Shown: in pieces, positions 1 through 11,278 of the stretch
How positions within the stretch are numbered: the first letter of the stretch is position 1
How the letters are laid out: every line of letters starts with the position of its first letter
Origin: Allolobophora icterica
Taxonomy: Eukaryota > Annelida > Clitellata > Crassiclitellata > Lumbricidae
Reading direction: 5' to 3'
DNA length: 64,000 bases
NCBI GenBank assembly: GCA_963556255.1
Contig: OY744613.1
Coordinates: forward strand, 47,397,546 to 47,461,545
Program-made: the position numbers and the translations under genes
Notes under the pieces: generated by a model
What the model was told of the DNA's origin: nothing
Seen by the model: the letters and a program-made list of their open reading frames with translations, nothing else
The model's database searches: none

Positions 1-252
1 CGATAGAACCTCTTCTAGATGAGGCCCCATCCCGAGGTCGGAGGAGATGGTGACACCTAGGACACGCGGGGAAGTAACGCGGATGGCCCCATAGATAATG
101 AGGGGAATGGAGGGATTGCTTTCCTTCTGTTGAAGATGATTAATTCACAAGTTTAATTGGGGTTGAGGCGAAGGTTATTACTACTCGCCCAGGATGTGAT
201 ATGTGCAAATTCTTCTTGGGCGGTATCTATATTAGAGGAGCCTATAAGGGGT
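1..252 (-). mobile_element. LINE reverse transcriptase fragment
   Basis: Minus-strand translation gives IDTAQEEFAHITSWASSNN, then LRLNPN with one stop and one frameshift, then VLGVTISSDLGMGPHLEEV. These are the region after the YADD box and the LGV strand of non-LTR reverse transcriptases. It is closely similar in style to the nested LINE at 61057-62252. It is truncated by the window edge. Confidence 0.7.
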
Positions 253-724
253 TAGGTATTGTATGATACATAGATTTTATAAGTATAATAAACATTTCCA
301 ACAGTTCCATTTTATCTGCAGTTAGACTTGCTTTGTTCAGCTTTATCACTCATGCAATTTAATTTGACAAAACTGTGATGTTTATCCGGTGTCAACCTTC
401 TGGTACATTTCATGCTACAGCATTATTTATACATGTACAATTGGAACAGGATTTGCATTGGTGAATTTTTCAATATTTTCAAATGCTGAATTGAACTGAA
501 GAATACATCTATAGTATAAAATAATAAATAGTTAATATAGGAATCGAATTGAAGAATACATCCATAGAATAAAATGATCAGTAGTTAACATAGGCCTAGG
601 CAGGAATTTAAACATCTCTCCTAAATAGTTTAAAAAATTATATTTTACCTGTGAAAACTTCTTGTCCCTCCAGAAACAGATATTACAGTGCACCCAAATG
701 CACAACACGAAATCACCATCTTGT

Positions 725-897
725 ACTGGTGGTGTAGTGGTGTAGGTCGGTGCCTTGTAACCGCAGGTTCAACTCCACCTCAAGCCACTGCGTAGCGACC
801 CAAGTGCTTCTGAATCGTTGCTTCGATCTTATCGACTGTCTACGAAATACGGCACTCTAATTTCCAGTATTTATTTATTTATTTATTTATTTAATCA
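725..897 (+). repeat. tRNA-derived SINE
   Basis: An A-box-like TAGTGGTGTAGG is followed about 30 bp later by B-box GGTTCAACTCC, then an unrelated body and a (TTTA)n tail at about 868-893. This is the structure of a tRNA-derived SINE. It lacks a foldable acceptor stem, so it is not a functional tRNA gene. Confidence 0.6.
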
Positions 898-1029
898 ACA
901 TCAACTCCATCAATTTGCACAAAGATAATAAAAATTATATCTCCCGCATCCTCTATAAATAAAATTTCAGTACAGTCCACAACAACCCATAACCAGCATA
1001 ACTTTAATTTATATTATTTACATTATCCA

Positions 1030-1085
1030 TTCTCTTGTTCATAGTTGCGGTGTGCCAACCAGTTTTGCCTAATAAACAAATATAC
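1030..1085 (+). repeat. Dispersed repeat shared with 41020-41110
   Basis: The stretch around GCGGTGTGCCAACCAGTTTT recurs as its reverse complement at about 41020-41110, together with flanking TCTCTTGTTC. The family is not identified. Confidence 0.5.
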
Positions 1086-1673
1086 TACTAATTCTTTTCA
1101 ACACAGAATAATGTTATTATTTTTGATTATCATTATTATAATTCTTATAAGTATTAATGTTTGTAATTTATGTAATAGGGGCCTAACCAATATACGTCGT
1201 GGGTAATAACACTGGTTTCCCTATTGAATCATTTCATCTCAAGTATAAGTTAACACCAGCAGTAGATAAATTGAAATACTGAGAATCCTAGAAAAACATG
1301 ACAAGCATAAGTAATACATCGTTAGAACCGGAAGATTGTGTAATTAGGACTAAGGATGCCTATGTGTAAAAATATTCGGATAACCTTATTCGGGGTGTCA
1401 TGTGTAAATAAGGTCCGTGCGGTGTTTAGATCGACACGGCAGGCCAGACACATCGACAACAGACACAGTACATCAACGACAGTAACAATAAATTTGTTCA
1501 AAAACACAGCAAACAATCAAAAATTTGTGTATTCTTCGGTTTCAGACAAAGTATATACCTTTCTCAACAAATTCTTAAAATTATGCGCAAGTCTGGATGC
1601 CTACAGATATTACCATCTCCAACTTCCGTCGATGGCAGATACTAAGCTTTCTTCAACATCGATATAAATTTTA

Positions 1674-1717
1674 GTCTAAATCATCGACGTATATTGATAT
1701 ACGTCGATGGTCTAAAT
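1674..1717. repeat. 28-bp palindromic micro-insertion with 8-bp duplication
   Basis: The arms CATCGACGTATAT and ATATACGTCGATG are separated by TG (1682-1709) and flanked on both sides by GTCTAAAT (1674-1681, 1710-1717). The outer CATCGACG termini are shared with the 14-bp palindrome at 30679. Confidence 0.75.
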
Positions 1718-2199
1718 ATAGATATCGCCGTTCCCCGTGCATGACGTCAAGCAATAGTGCTCATTAGCATATTATGTGGACATCAGAATCTAAAAGGCAA
1801 TGTACTGGCCTACGCTGTGTCAACTAATAAAGGTCGATGCACTCATCGCATGTAATTTGAAGTTCGTGTTATCATGTAAATTGTGTAATTGTTCAAAGAT
1901 TGGTGAACAATAGAAGAATTTTGATTTGATTTGATTGATTAAGTGAGAAAAAATATGACGATGGGTTGTTTTACCGATTTTCGGGTCTCAGTGAACTTTG
2001 AATCTCGACTGGTTTTCTTCAATTGATTGTATTAATAGAATGCAGTTCAGTTAGAAGCGACAATAGACTGATAAATAAAAAAAATCGAATGAAAATAAGA
2101 TATATCAAGTGTATGTTATAAGTATTTAGATGATGCAATTGATATAATGCATAATAGATGGATGAAAGATATCGCCGTTCCAAGTGCATGACGACCCAA

Positions 2200-2300
2200 C
2201 CCCGTGCTCTTCAGCCGGGGTTGGGTCGGGAGTGCTTCTGAGTAGATAGCCTTGAAGAGGCGCTATATAAATTCTCCATATGAATGAATGAATGAATGAA
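2200..2300 (+). mobile_element. LINE 3' end, L2/CR1-like
   Basis: The sequence encodes GSASE then stop. A stem AGTGCTTCT/AGAGGCGCT follows, then TATATAAAT and a (TGAA)n tail at 2280-2299. This is the same 3' architecture as several other fragments in the window. Confidence 0.65.
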
Positions 2301-2584
2301 AAGTGACCAATGCCAATTTCTTTGCTGAAAGGCTTTGAATTACCATTCTACGATAATATTTTGCATTTAGAAAGCAAAGCTGTTTGAACTGTATTTAAAC
2401 GGAGATGGATTAACTTCAGAAGTGAATTCTTATAATAAATGATCACGAACATCGAGAAGCACTCTAGGAATACTTTATATTTTAACAAATATAATGTTGG
2501 CTGTAACGAAAACTGGAACGTGGCATTTAGGATAAACAGAAAACAACTTGATTATATTCGTTCTTCTATTATCTCAGGTAACGT

Positions 2585-2705
2585 CTCTTTCTCTTTTGCC
2601 TTTCTTAAAACTTGCGTTTTCTCTCACGGTCTCTCGCACTGGGAGCGCTTCTGAATGGCCCTCCCGCTAGAAGCGCTTTATAAATATCCAAATACAATAC
2701 AATGC
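2585..2705 (+). mobile_element. LINE C-terminus and 3' hairpin
   Basis: FLKTCVFSHG resembles the LKTFLF motif near the end of L2/CR1 ORF2. GSASE is encoded at 2640-2655 inside a hairpin GAGCGCTTCT/AGAAGCGCTT, followed by TATAAAT and a (TACAA)n-like tail. Confidence 0.65.
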
Positions 2706-2895
2706 AATACAATATTATTGAAGTGGTAATAACTCTTTTTTGATATGACAGTAGAATCGTGTGAAGCTGCTGTTTTCAAGTCATGTTTCTTTGATGCAGG
2801 CTGTCGAATTTCTAGATTTTTATTCTTTATTTAATTAAGCTTAAAGATCTTCAACTTTTCGAAATAATTTTCAAAGTATAAAGTTGTAAAAGCTA

Positions 2896-3462
2896 ATGTC
2901 AAATGATTCGCAGTTTCTCAGTGCCTCCATCATCATTGCAACCCGTCCTTCATCCTCATCCTCATGTTCCTCTATCACCCCCCGGGCTTTCCACTCAAAA
3001 CTGAAGTCTCACCTTTTCAAATCTCCTACCGTGACTCATCTGATCCTCCGCCTTCCAATAATTCTCGCCGTAAACGACACCCGCCTTGACAGTTGCTCTG
3101 CCTCTCCTGATCTGGTACCCTGGAAATCGGACTTGGACCTCTTTTGGACTACTCTCTGGAAACCCCCTTAGATTTGGTTTGGCCTCCTGGAAATCAGACT
3201 TGGACCTCTTTTAGACTACTCTCTGGAAACCCCCTTTGATTTGGTTTGGCCTCCTGGAAATCGGACTTGGACCTCTTTTGGACCACTCTCTGGAAACGCT
3301 CTGATCTGGTACCCTGGAAATCGGACTTGGACCTCTTTTGGACTACTCTCTGGAAACCCCCTCTGATCTGACGTAGCGCTCGTGAATAGGCTGGTGTCCT
3401 GCGCTTGGCCTTCGAGTGGCGCTCTAGAAGTTTGGAGATTACGATTACGATTACGAATTACG
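2896..3462 (+). mobile_element. LINE 3' end with internal 67-bp tandem repeats
   Basis: Translation gives SITPRAFHSKLKSHLFKSPT, the typical C-terminal block of an L2-like ORF2. From about 3108 to 3370 a unit of about 67 bp (GGAAATCGGACTTGGACCTC and following) is repeated four times. The end has the AGCGCTCGTG/CGAGTGGCGCT hairpin and a (GATTAC)n tail at about 3440-3462. Confidence 0.7.
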
Positions 3463-3634
3463 AAAATGTTAGTTTGTAATTAGTGTAACTTACTTTAAAT
3501 GTTTTTTATAATGAACTGACTTAATGCTTCACAGTGTCATGCTACAAGTTATTCACGCTCACACAAGTTTACCGACATATTTTAAAAATGTTCACAGAGG
3601 CCTACTGCATAACATGTCGTTGATTTTTATTTAG

Positions 3635-3925
3635 TTGGAATTTCTACTTCAAACATAACAAGCAGTCCTGTGGTTATAGCAATTAATAATGTCACATGCG
3701 AAGTCAGAGCCTTGACGTGTCATTCATCGGGCAATCCTGAGCCGAATTACAAATGGTTTGATTCGAATGAGAACGACCACAAAGTCCTAAGTGTAGATCA
3801 AACCTTGACATTGGCAGAAGTTAATCGGAATTACACATGCACCGCATGCAACACGATTCGAAGTGTAGCACACAACGCATCAACACACTACACCGTTTCA
3901 GACAATACCAGCACTCCAGATTGCA
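3635..3925 (+). CDS. Gene A Ig-domain exon (intact)
   Basis: Phase 1-1 exon of 291 bp between a TTTAG acceptor and a GTGAGT donor. It encodes VTCEVRALTCHSSGNPEP, YKWFDS, LTLAEVNRNYTCTAC and ends STPDC. The LTC, W and YTC residues form the Ig core. The extra VTC and terminal PDC cysteines match the pattern of gene B exon 4. Several sequons are present (NVT, NYT, NAS, NTS). Upstream exons of gene A (leader and any V domain) were not found in 1-3634 and probably lie outside the window. Confidence 0.8.
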
Positions 3926-4100
3926 GTGAGTTTAATCTATTAAACGTGAACTGAATGTTACTGTTATTGTGTTTATTTAAAAAACAACTTTATATTAACG
4001 TGCGTGATAATGCTACTTATGTCATCATTTCAGATGTAATTCAAATAACTCCCGTTTCTGGATTCTAATTCATACAATAATTATGTTTTCAACTTCCACC

Positions 4101-4252
4101 CATGGGAGTCCGGAAGGAGGAAGGGAGGCGCAATTTTCCCCTGGATTTTGAAAGTTGTCGCGTTTTCTGCGTTCGTGAATGGCTATGCAAAAACGTCATT
4201 CCCCTGGAAAAATTTTGCACCCCCATGGAAAAATTCCTGCGGACGCCCATGC
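4101..4252. mobile_element. 152-bp hAT-like MITE
   Basis: The ends CATGGGAGTCCGG and GCATGGGCGTCCGC (reverse complement of the right end) form imperfect terminal inverted repeats. They are flanked by CTTCCACC (4093-4100) and TTTCCACC (4253-4260), a duplication matching 7 of 8. It lies in a gene A intron. Confidence 0.65.
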
Positions 4253-4344
4253 TTTCCACCTATAACTACATTGGTACATAGGTGGCCCTGCTAGCGGGAA
4301 TTCGGTCTCTTTAGGTTATCCTTTTGTATCCTAACTTAATCACC

Positions 4345-5150
4345 TTGTCACCTTGTGCAGTCAGTTCGTGGAACTCTAGCGACCGTCATGACCAGCCTCC
4401 TCCATTCTTCCCTGTTCCGTCCCGCTTCCCTTAGTTGTGCAAGGTTCATCGTTGTCCTCCTGTGTATCTCCTCCATCCATCGAGTTCTCGGGCGACCCCT
4501 TTTCCTCACCCCTCTCCGCACGCCAGCATCATCTCCTTCTCCATCCCGTCTGCTCTCGTCACATGTCCAAAGTACATAAATTTCTGTCTGATGACCCTTT
4601 GTTGTAGTGTCATGTCTCCTCTTAATTGTCCTATCTCCTGGATTACAGATGCATTTGTTCTCTTTTCTCTCCACGATATTCCCAGCAACCTTCTCCATAT
4701 CCACATTTCACACGCATCAATCTTATCTTCTGTCGCTCTTGTTTTTGTCCACGTCTCACTTCCGTATAGCACTATCTGGAATATCATTGATTTAACCAAC
4801 CCTGTTTTTGTCTCCATGCTCACATGCCTGTCTCTCCATATCAGTTCCATTCCCTGCATTGCGGATTTTCCTAGTGTTATTCTCCGTCTCACTTCCGGCT
4901 CACATCTTCCCCCTCTTTCGATCATTGAGCCCAGAAACGAAAAACATGTTAGGACCTGTATTTCCTCTCCGTCTGTCTCGAATGTTTCCAATTCTGCCGT
5001 TGTCATGATCTTAGTCTTCTTGATGTTGAAGTACATGTATGACCCTGCTTTCTCGCTTTCTTTTCTTAATCTTCGTATGAGTTCTGCGAGGTCATCTTTT
5101 CTTCCGGTCAAAAGCGTTGTGCCATCCGCATACCTTTGATTACACTGCAC
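4345..5150 (-). mobile_element. RTE-like LINE reverse transcriptase C-terminal fragment
   Basis: The minus strand encodes RYADGTTLLTGRKDDLAEL (YADD box with D to G), NIKKTKIM, FSFLGSMIE, VLYGSETW, WIWRRLLGISWREKR, KFMYFGHV and, after a frameshift, KRGRPRTRWMEEI. These are landmarks of RTE/BovB-type proteins with the terminal GRPRxRW block. It is 5'-truncated and frameshifted, in a gene A intron. Confidence 0.8.
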
Positions 5151-5394
5151 AACACATTTAAAAAAAAATTTTGCTTCCTGAAAATTTTTCGGTGCTGATG
5201 ATAGACCCCTTCAAAGTGAACACAAATATCATTTTAGATTGTCTGTGTCACGTAGGAATTTTGAGAAACAGGAAATTAAAGTTTGTTGACAAATGCAATT
5301 ATAACCTGTTTAGTTACACAATGTGCATGTATAATTATGAGATGCAGAATAAATAATTATTCCAAAGGCCTAAAAATGTTTTGATGTTGATTTT

Positions 5395-6700
5395 CTTTTG
5401 TAATCATTGGCCGCTGCATCCCGTTGCAGTGTCGAAACAATAGTCAGCCAACAGTGATGGATTCCACGTTGCTTTGATACCGTTATTCCACTGTGGCAAT
5501 GTCCTGGTAAAACCTTTCTTCCTGTTCGTCACTGACTGCACCTATAGCTTTGCGGGGAAGAAGTTCAAATGGAAGTGAATCTTAAGTGACATGTTGCATT
5601 TCATGTTTTTCTATGCTGTAAGAAGTTTGTCAACCACGTGAATACAATTTGGCGCTCTGTAGTTGCCAAGAACATTCTCCACGAAACCGTGGAATGCTTT
5701 CCAGGCGATTTTCTCTAGTCCCACCAACAGATGTTCGGACTCCTTGTCATTGATGACGTGTCTGATCTGTTGATCCACAAAAATGCCTTCGTTGATCTTG
5801 GCATCACTTAGGCCTATTCTTGGGAATATCTATCTTAACTAACGAAAACCTTCACCATCCTTGTTCATGGAAACAGGTTTTGAAGGATGGACATTGCCAT
5901 TGTGCAACAACACAGACTTAAGGCTAAACACCAATGAATCAATAAAGAGACGCCATTCTTGTGGGTCATGCTCACAACCCAAAGCTGTGAACAACCTGTC
6001 AATGTCAGTAAAGAAAATTAGGTTGCCAACCTTTTCAAAGAACTTTGTTAAATCATCTTGCCGGTGTCGAAATACAGAAACCTTAGCACTTGGAGACAGC
6101 AAACACCATCATTGCAGTCTTGAATCCAATTGTTCTGCTTTTGCTTTCGACAAACCCAAGTCCCTGAACAGGCCGTTTAATTCTGACTGTGTGATGAGAT
6201 AAGGCTCACCAGACATGCCTGGTTTAAAATCCGAATCACGGTCAGTAGCTGTAGACGTGCCCGGCTGGTCCTTGCAGCATCTTCTTCATCTTCTTCGTCT
6301 AAGCTCCACTTCCCCGGTGGCTTAGGTACCGGAAGACTCATCGTATGGGACTAGTCTCATGGCTGAAGGTAGATACAGGTATTCAATTGCTTGCTTTCTT
6401 CTTACCAGAGCAACAAGAAACATTAGTGAGACAGAAGTTGCAGTCCGTCACGTGATCCTTCTGTTCTCGCAAGACCATCGGGATAGCAAATGGCATTGCC
6501 TTCGGAGTACCTCTGAGCCAAGCTCTAAGATAGACAGCACATCTTGCACAGCAAATGTGAGAAACCCATTCCTTGTATTGTCTTCATAATTTTAGATTGA
6601 ATATCACGATGGCTTCTACCAAAGGACAGCTCATATGCTTTCCTAATAAGTCCAGTCATGACGCGTCTCTGAGGCCTAATCGTGTACTCTCCACAAATGC
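5395..6700 (-). mobile_element. Decayed transposon-derived protein of an uncharacterised invertebrate family
   Basis: Reading the minus strand from about 6690, broken segments appear in order: IRKAYELSFG, AIPMVLREQKDHVTDCNFC, PYLITQSELNGLFRDLG, VFRHRQDDLTKFF, EWRLFIDSLVFSLKSVLLHN, INEGIFVDQQIRHV and MSLKIHF. I associate this block order with repetitive predicted proteins common in cnidarian and arthropod genomes, but I cannot name the superfamily. There are several stops and frameshifts, plus an internal deletion after the HNGN block. No terminal repeats were found. Confidence 0.6.
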
Positions 6701-7219
6701 AGCAGAACTTACATATACAGTATCACGGCTGCTGTTACTCTGGCGAGACATTTCTGAGTCAACTACCGTCCTAAAATATATTATATTTAAATGGAAATTT
6801 ATCATGAAACTGCCTCACTTGTTATGTAGCTTACATAGACAAAGCTACACGTTGAAAAAGTGACATAAAAATACAAAACACCGATCTCAGCTTCCTGAGT
6901 AGCATATGTGTTTGCGAGTGGCTTCTATAGCGCCATAGAGTTTGCCGGCAGCTTCCATCCAGCATCCGCATGCTCATGCATGCACAAGCTGTACCAATTA
7001 TAACACAAACGTTACTCAATCTGCCCTAAATGCTTGCCTGGACACACCTCAGTTACACGGAGCATATTATAATGTCAGCAAAAGATCATAGCTGAAAAAT
7101 ATGAAAATAAATTTTAAAAAAAAGATTTCTCAAGAACGGTACGTGATAGGACAAGTTCAAGGTGATTTTCGTGATCAGCAGTAAAAATTGCATTAGAAAC
7201 ACCCAATAGTGTTCAAGAA

Positions 7220-7531
7220 GCAAACTCACTGTTGTGCAGTGTTATTTAGTATTTGTCCTGCCATCTTCACCACTTCCACCGCCGTTTCCAGCTCAGCCAT
7301 TCGGATTATTCTTTCAGCAAATAGATTGAACAAAACCGGAGATAGTATGCACCTCTGTCTCACTCCTTTCCCTATCTTGAAATTTCCAGTGTCGTCATGT
7401 TCCGTCCTAACCACTGCCTCCTGGTTCTCATATAAGCTCTTAAGCAACATGATGAGATGCGTTGGTATGCCCAATTGCCCATCTCCTTTAGGGTTCTCCA
7501 CATTATTGAATGATTTATGATTTTTGGACAC
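7220..7531 (-). mobile_element. RTE-like LINE fragment (RT domain 5)
   Basis: The minus strand encodes PTHLIMLLKSLYENQEAVVR and GVRQRCILSPVLFNLFAERI, the GVRQGC-LSP-LFN block of RTE/L1-type reverse transcriptases (second G replaced by R). It probably belongs to the same family as 4345-5150, representing a more N-terminal part. Confidence 0.7.
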
Positions 7532-7577
7532 CTTGTTTGATAAACTTAATACTAACCTGAAATCCGATCATTTGTTA

Positions 7578-9324
7578 GGGTGAACTAATACATAATCGGA
7601 AGCCTTTTGTTCTGACCGACGCTACACCGTAATGCAAAGTTATATATAGGCCTATGCGATGTAAAGTTTATTATATAGCCTATCACCTCATTCAACTAAT
7701 CGAATCAGTTAAATCTGACCAATTTCACATAAACTCTGACAAGAGTGTGGCAAGTACAGTGAGCTGACTAAATTTGACTTTTTAATTTTCAGTTAAAGTT
7801 GGACACCTTGTTTGATAAACTTGGACAATAATGTGCTAGGCGTAGCTACATTGAGGTAAGAGGAGGCAGTTGCTTCCTGTTGCTTTTTTTAGATTTCAAC
7901 AATTTTCCGTGGGTTATACCTCCCCACCTTTACTACCCCTGAATGCCTCCCGGAGTTGCCTCCTCTTGAATTTAAGTCTGGCTACGTCCTTGCTACCATG
8001 ACCTTATTATGTTAAAGTTGGACAATGAGGCTACGCTGAACTGATAGATTTTCATCAAGTTATGTACAAAATTTAATGGCAAAATAAAACTGAACAATAA
8101 AATAACTTAAATAAATCCTCGAGTTTCACTCTCTCAATCGGAGTCCGCCTACCTACATCTATTACAAAGATTGAACATATGGAACAACTAAATGAAACCC
8201 ACTTTCATCACAATTCCAAATATGGGAAGGAATATCCTTAATTCTTAGTTTGTCAAGTAACTCAGAGTCTCAGAATAGTCATGAAACCATTTAGAAACAA
8301 TGATTTCATTCATGCCGGAGGCAAGCACATCAGGGTGTCGTTGCATGAAACCACGAAACCTGTAATAGCCTGCACATTGTTTATCAGTTACCATTCCTTA
8401 CTGCAAACTGCTAAGCCAGTGACCGAACGTGCTGCTTGCCTAATGGGAACTACCTGATGACATTATTTCGTATCAGTTTCACAAATTCTACTTCATCACT
8501 TTCTGAAGAATGTTCGAACCCTTTAACTTTGCCTGTAATTCTGTCACACAAAGTTGACTTTGGGATTCCCCACGTACTCGCTAATAATCGTATTCCCATT
8601 TTTGTCTATAAATTCTTCTGTGGTTAATTTCATTTCTTCTTTCACTCCATTTGTTCAACTGCTTTGACCTTCCTGTTTGCACACTCAATTGGAAAATGCT
8701 TTTTGATTTGTTAGCTGACGTTTTCAGTGACTTCCGATTTGCCTCGTTTTGCATGTATTTCTAACATTTCGAATCCTAGCCATGGTTTATTACTAATTTC
8801 CATAGGGTAGCTGTCGTAAAAAATATGAATTATTATCGTGGACCTCAGTTTGACAAAGTCGGAAACACAGCAGCTGGGTTTAACAATTTTGTCCGACTTT
8901 AACAAAAGCCTATGTGGCAAAGTTGGACATAAAACAGCTAGGCCTACAGTTTCAACCAAGAGACTAGTTCAAAATCGCTAAAACTAGTTATGCAAGACAG
9001 GTACCATACTGTAATCTATGTCATAAAAATTCAAACTCTTCCTCTTCGCCAATTAATATTATCATACACCCTTAGCAGTGAATGAAGGATTTCACTATGT
9101 CGACCTTTAAAATTCCAAAAAATTCGACAAACGTAAAAAACGGGTCAACTCCTTAAAATTTCGGCAACAACTTTAGAAGTTTATTAATTTCATTCATTAG
9201 AATTTGTAAATATAATTTATTATAGGCCCTACTTCCGCCTGTTGATCGAAGTCTCGTCAGCGTGGCAGGCTGCTACAAATTTTGTCAGAGATTGCCCGAT
9301 GTCCGACTTTGTATGAGTTCACCC
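7578..9324 (-). mobile_element. pogo/Tigger-like DNA transposon relic
   Basis: The terminal repeats GGGTGAACTAATACATAATC and GGGTGAACTCATACAAAGTC (reverse complement of the right end) are flanked by TA on each side, the Tc1/mariner/pogo target. Minus-strand pieces at about 8300-8700 include GIPKSTLCDRITGKVKG (CENP-B/pogo helix-turn-helix), PLGKQHVRSLA and RFRGFMQRHPDVL. The motif AAAGTTGGACA recurs internally. It has several stops and frameshifts. Confidence 0.65.
7837..7990. mobile_element. MITE-like element nested in the pogo relic
   Basis: The ends TAGGCGTAGCTACATTGAGG and AGGACGTAGCCAGACTTAAA (reverse complement of the right end) and the inner GAGGAGGC are inverted. The termini resemble those of the hAT element at 31064. 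No clear target duplication was found. Confidence 0.4.
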
Positions 9325-9498
9325 TATAGTATTTTCTGCATATCTTGGGAGCAATAAAAATCTACATTATGTTATGTTATGTTATAAACTGTTTACTTCT
9401 CAGTTCTTTGCGTGTTATGATATCAGAAATTCACTCAAGCCTTGCAAAAAAACAATGAATTTAACTTCTCAGTCTCCTGATTGTACCTTTATCAGTAC

Positions 9499-10759
9499 TA
9501 GTCCCCGGAGTCAGTCGCTAAGGAGTTAGCGACTGACTTGATGAGTTAGCGACTGACTTAGCGACTCAGTCGACTAAGTCGCATGCTTATCGACTGACTA
9601 AGTCGCTTAGACTTATCGACTGACTTAGCGACTTGCTATCGATTTCTCTATTGGACATACCTGATTACCTAACAACATAATGCATTTTACCGCATACTGT
9701 ATACTGACCGTGCCATCATTTCCGTGGGCATTAGATGGAACCCATATGGGCTCTATACGGGTCCAGTATGGGAATGTGGAGTCCGCTCAATGTGGGCATG
9801 CTGACAGAGGACAGACCGTGACTGTGAAAATTAATGTTAATATGAATTCGTGAAATTGAGCACTTGATAAATGGAATGACGCTAGGAGGATTTATAGCAA
9901 TACCCGACCTTACGGCCCACCAGTTGGCCGAAACTGCTGATGCGTCCCTCTTTCAGGAAGTAGCAGAGAACGAGAATCATGTACTCCGGCACTTATTCCC
10001 AGTGTGAGAGTTGTAGAAAAAAGACTGGAGGTTAGACTTGGATCCACGTGGAGTTGAATATTTTATTCGTATTTTGCAAACTGATGTCAGCGAAATTTGA
10101 AAGCAGCAAATTTCAACGCTAGCAGTTTTGCAAGTCAAACTGAAATCAGAATCAGTTCCGTTGTTGAGAAAATTCAAAAAAGCATACATGATGGATGCAC
10201 CATGGAAATTTCTTCACTTTGTCAGAGATTCATAATCAAATAATGCTAAATTACACCAGCACAACTGAGGGGGTTGGAAATGACCCTCTGAGTGTGCACT
10301 GAAGACAACAGTGGGGATCTAAAGAAAGACTAGGGGTTTGAACCACCAATCCCGACAATTCTCACCCTGCTTATTTTCCCTCTTTGTTATCATCAACACC
10401 ATCTTTGTAAGATAATTGTATAAATTCACTTTACCAAAAACGACAACAACTATATACCCCGCGTATTCTCTGTAAGAACTTTTACCAATAGAGCAAACTC
10501 TCTCACTTATAATGTACCAAGTTGCGGAATGTCCCCTTGTTTTCCTCAACAAATGATTATTGCATTGTATTGCATTGTATTTGTTGCTCATGTCCTGCTG
10601 CTGATGTCTTCGTGAAATCGAAAATTTGAAACCGCGGTTAAAACAACAAGTAAAATATTAAGTGAACGAAGTCGCTAGCAGTCGATAGCTTAGCGACTGG
10701 TTTCGACTTGAGAGCTTAGCGGCGGCGGCGGCGGCGGATGGCGGCGGCGCCGGGGACTA
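9499..10759. mobile_element. 1.26-kb non-autonomous hAT-like element with AGTCGCTAA iterons
   Basis: Ends TAGTCCCCGG and CCGGGGACTA, with a perfect 8-bp duplication ATCAGTAC at 9491-9498 and 10760-10767. Subterminal regions carry many copies of TTAGCGACT/AGTCGCTAA in both orientations (9511-9640, 10668-10720). A (GGC)n run precedes the right end. No transposase reading frame is recognisable. Confidence 0.8.
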
Positions 10760-11048
10760 ATCAGTACCCGTCAAATTGGAAGGTGCGGCAACAATTTCAG
10801 AATGCATTGACCTTTTGTGTACAAGAAACGAAAATTGCGCCTTTAAACGATATTTTAAATAGCATGTTACTATTTGAGTTTGTTCGTATACTGAATCTAT
10901 GGATAAATGATTTGTGGGTAAATGCCCTACACGTGTAATAGATGTGATGGTACATACTTATTATTTCTTTTAATCCTGTATCATATTATAACAGAGAAGT
11001 ACTCGTATATAAATACTAGTTTGTAGAGAGCAGGATACATTTATGACC

Positions 11049-11195
11049 ATACTAGCTGGATTACCCGGCGTTGCCCGGGGTTATAAGTTTCACACCACCA
11101 CCACCACCACCACCACCACCACCACCACCACCACCACCACCACCACCACCACCACCACCACCACCACCACCACCACCACCACCACCACCACCACC

Positions 11196-11278
<83 letters not shown>

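Noticed and set aside
1356..1667. 103-residue open frame
   Set aside because: No recognisable domain, signal peptide or splice context. Overlaps an antisense frame of similar length, as expected by chance.
2439..2580. Possible upstream exon of gene A ending at a CAG-GTAACG donor
   Set aside because: No Ig core residues or hydrophobic leader, and it merges into a LINE 3' fragment.
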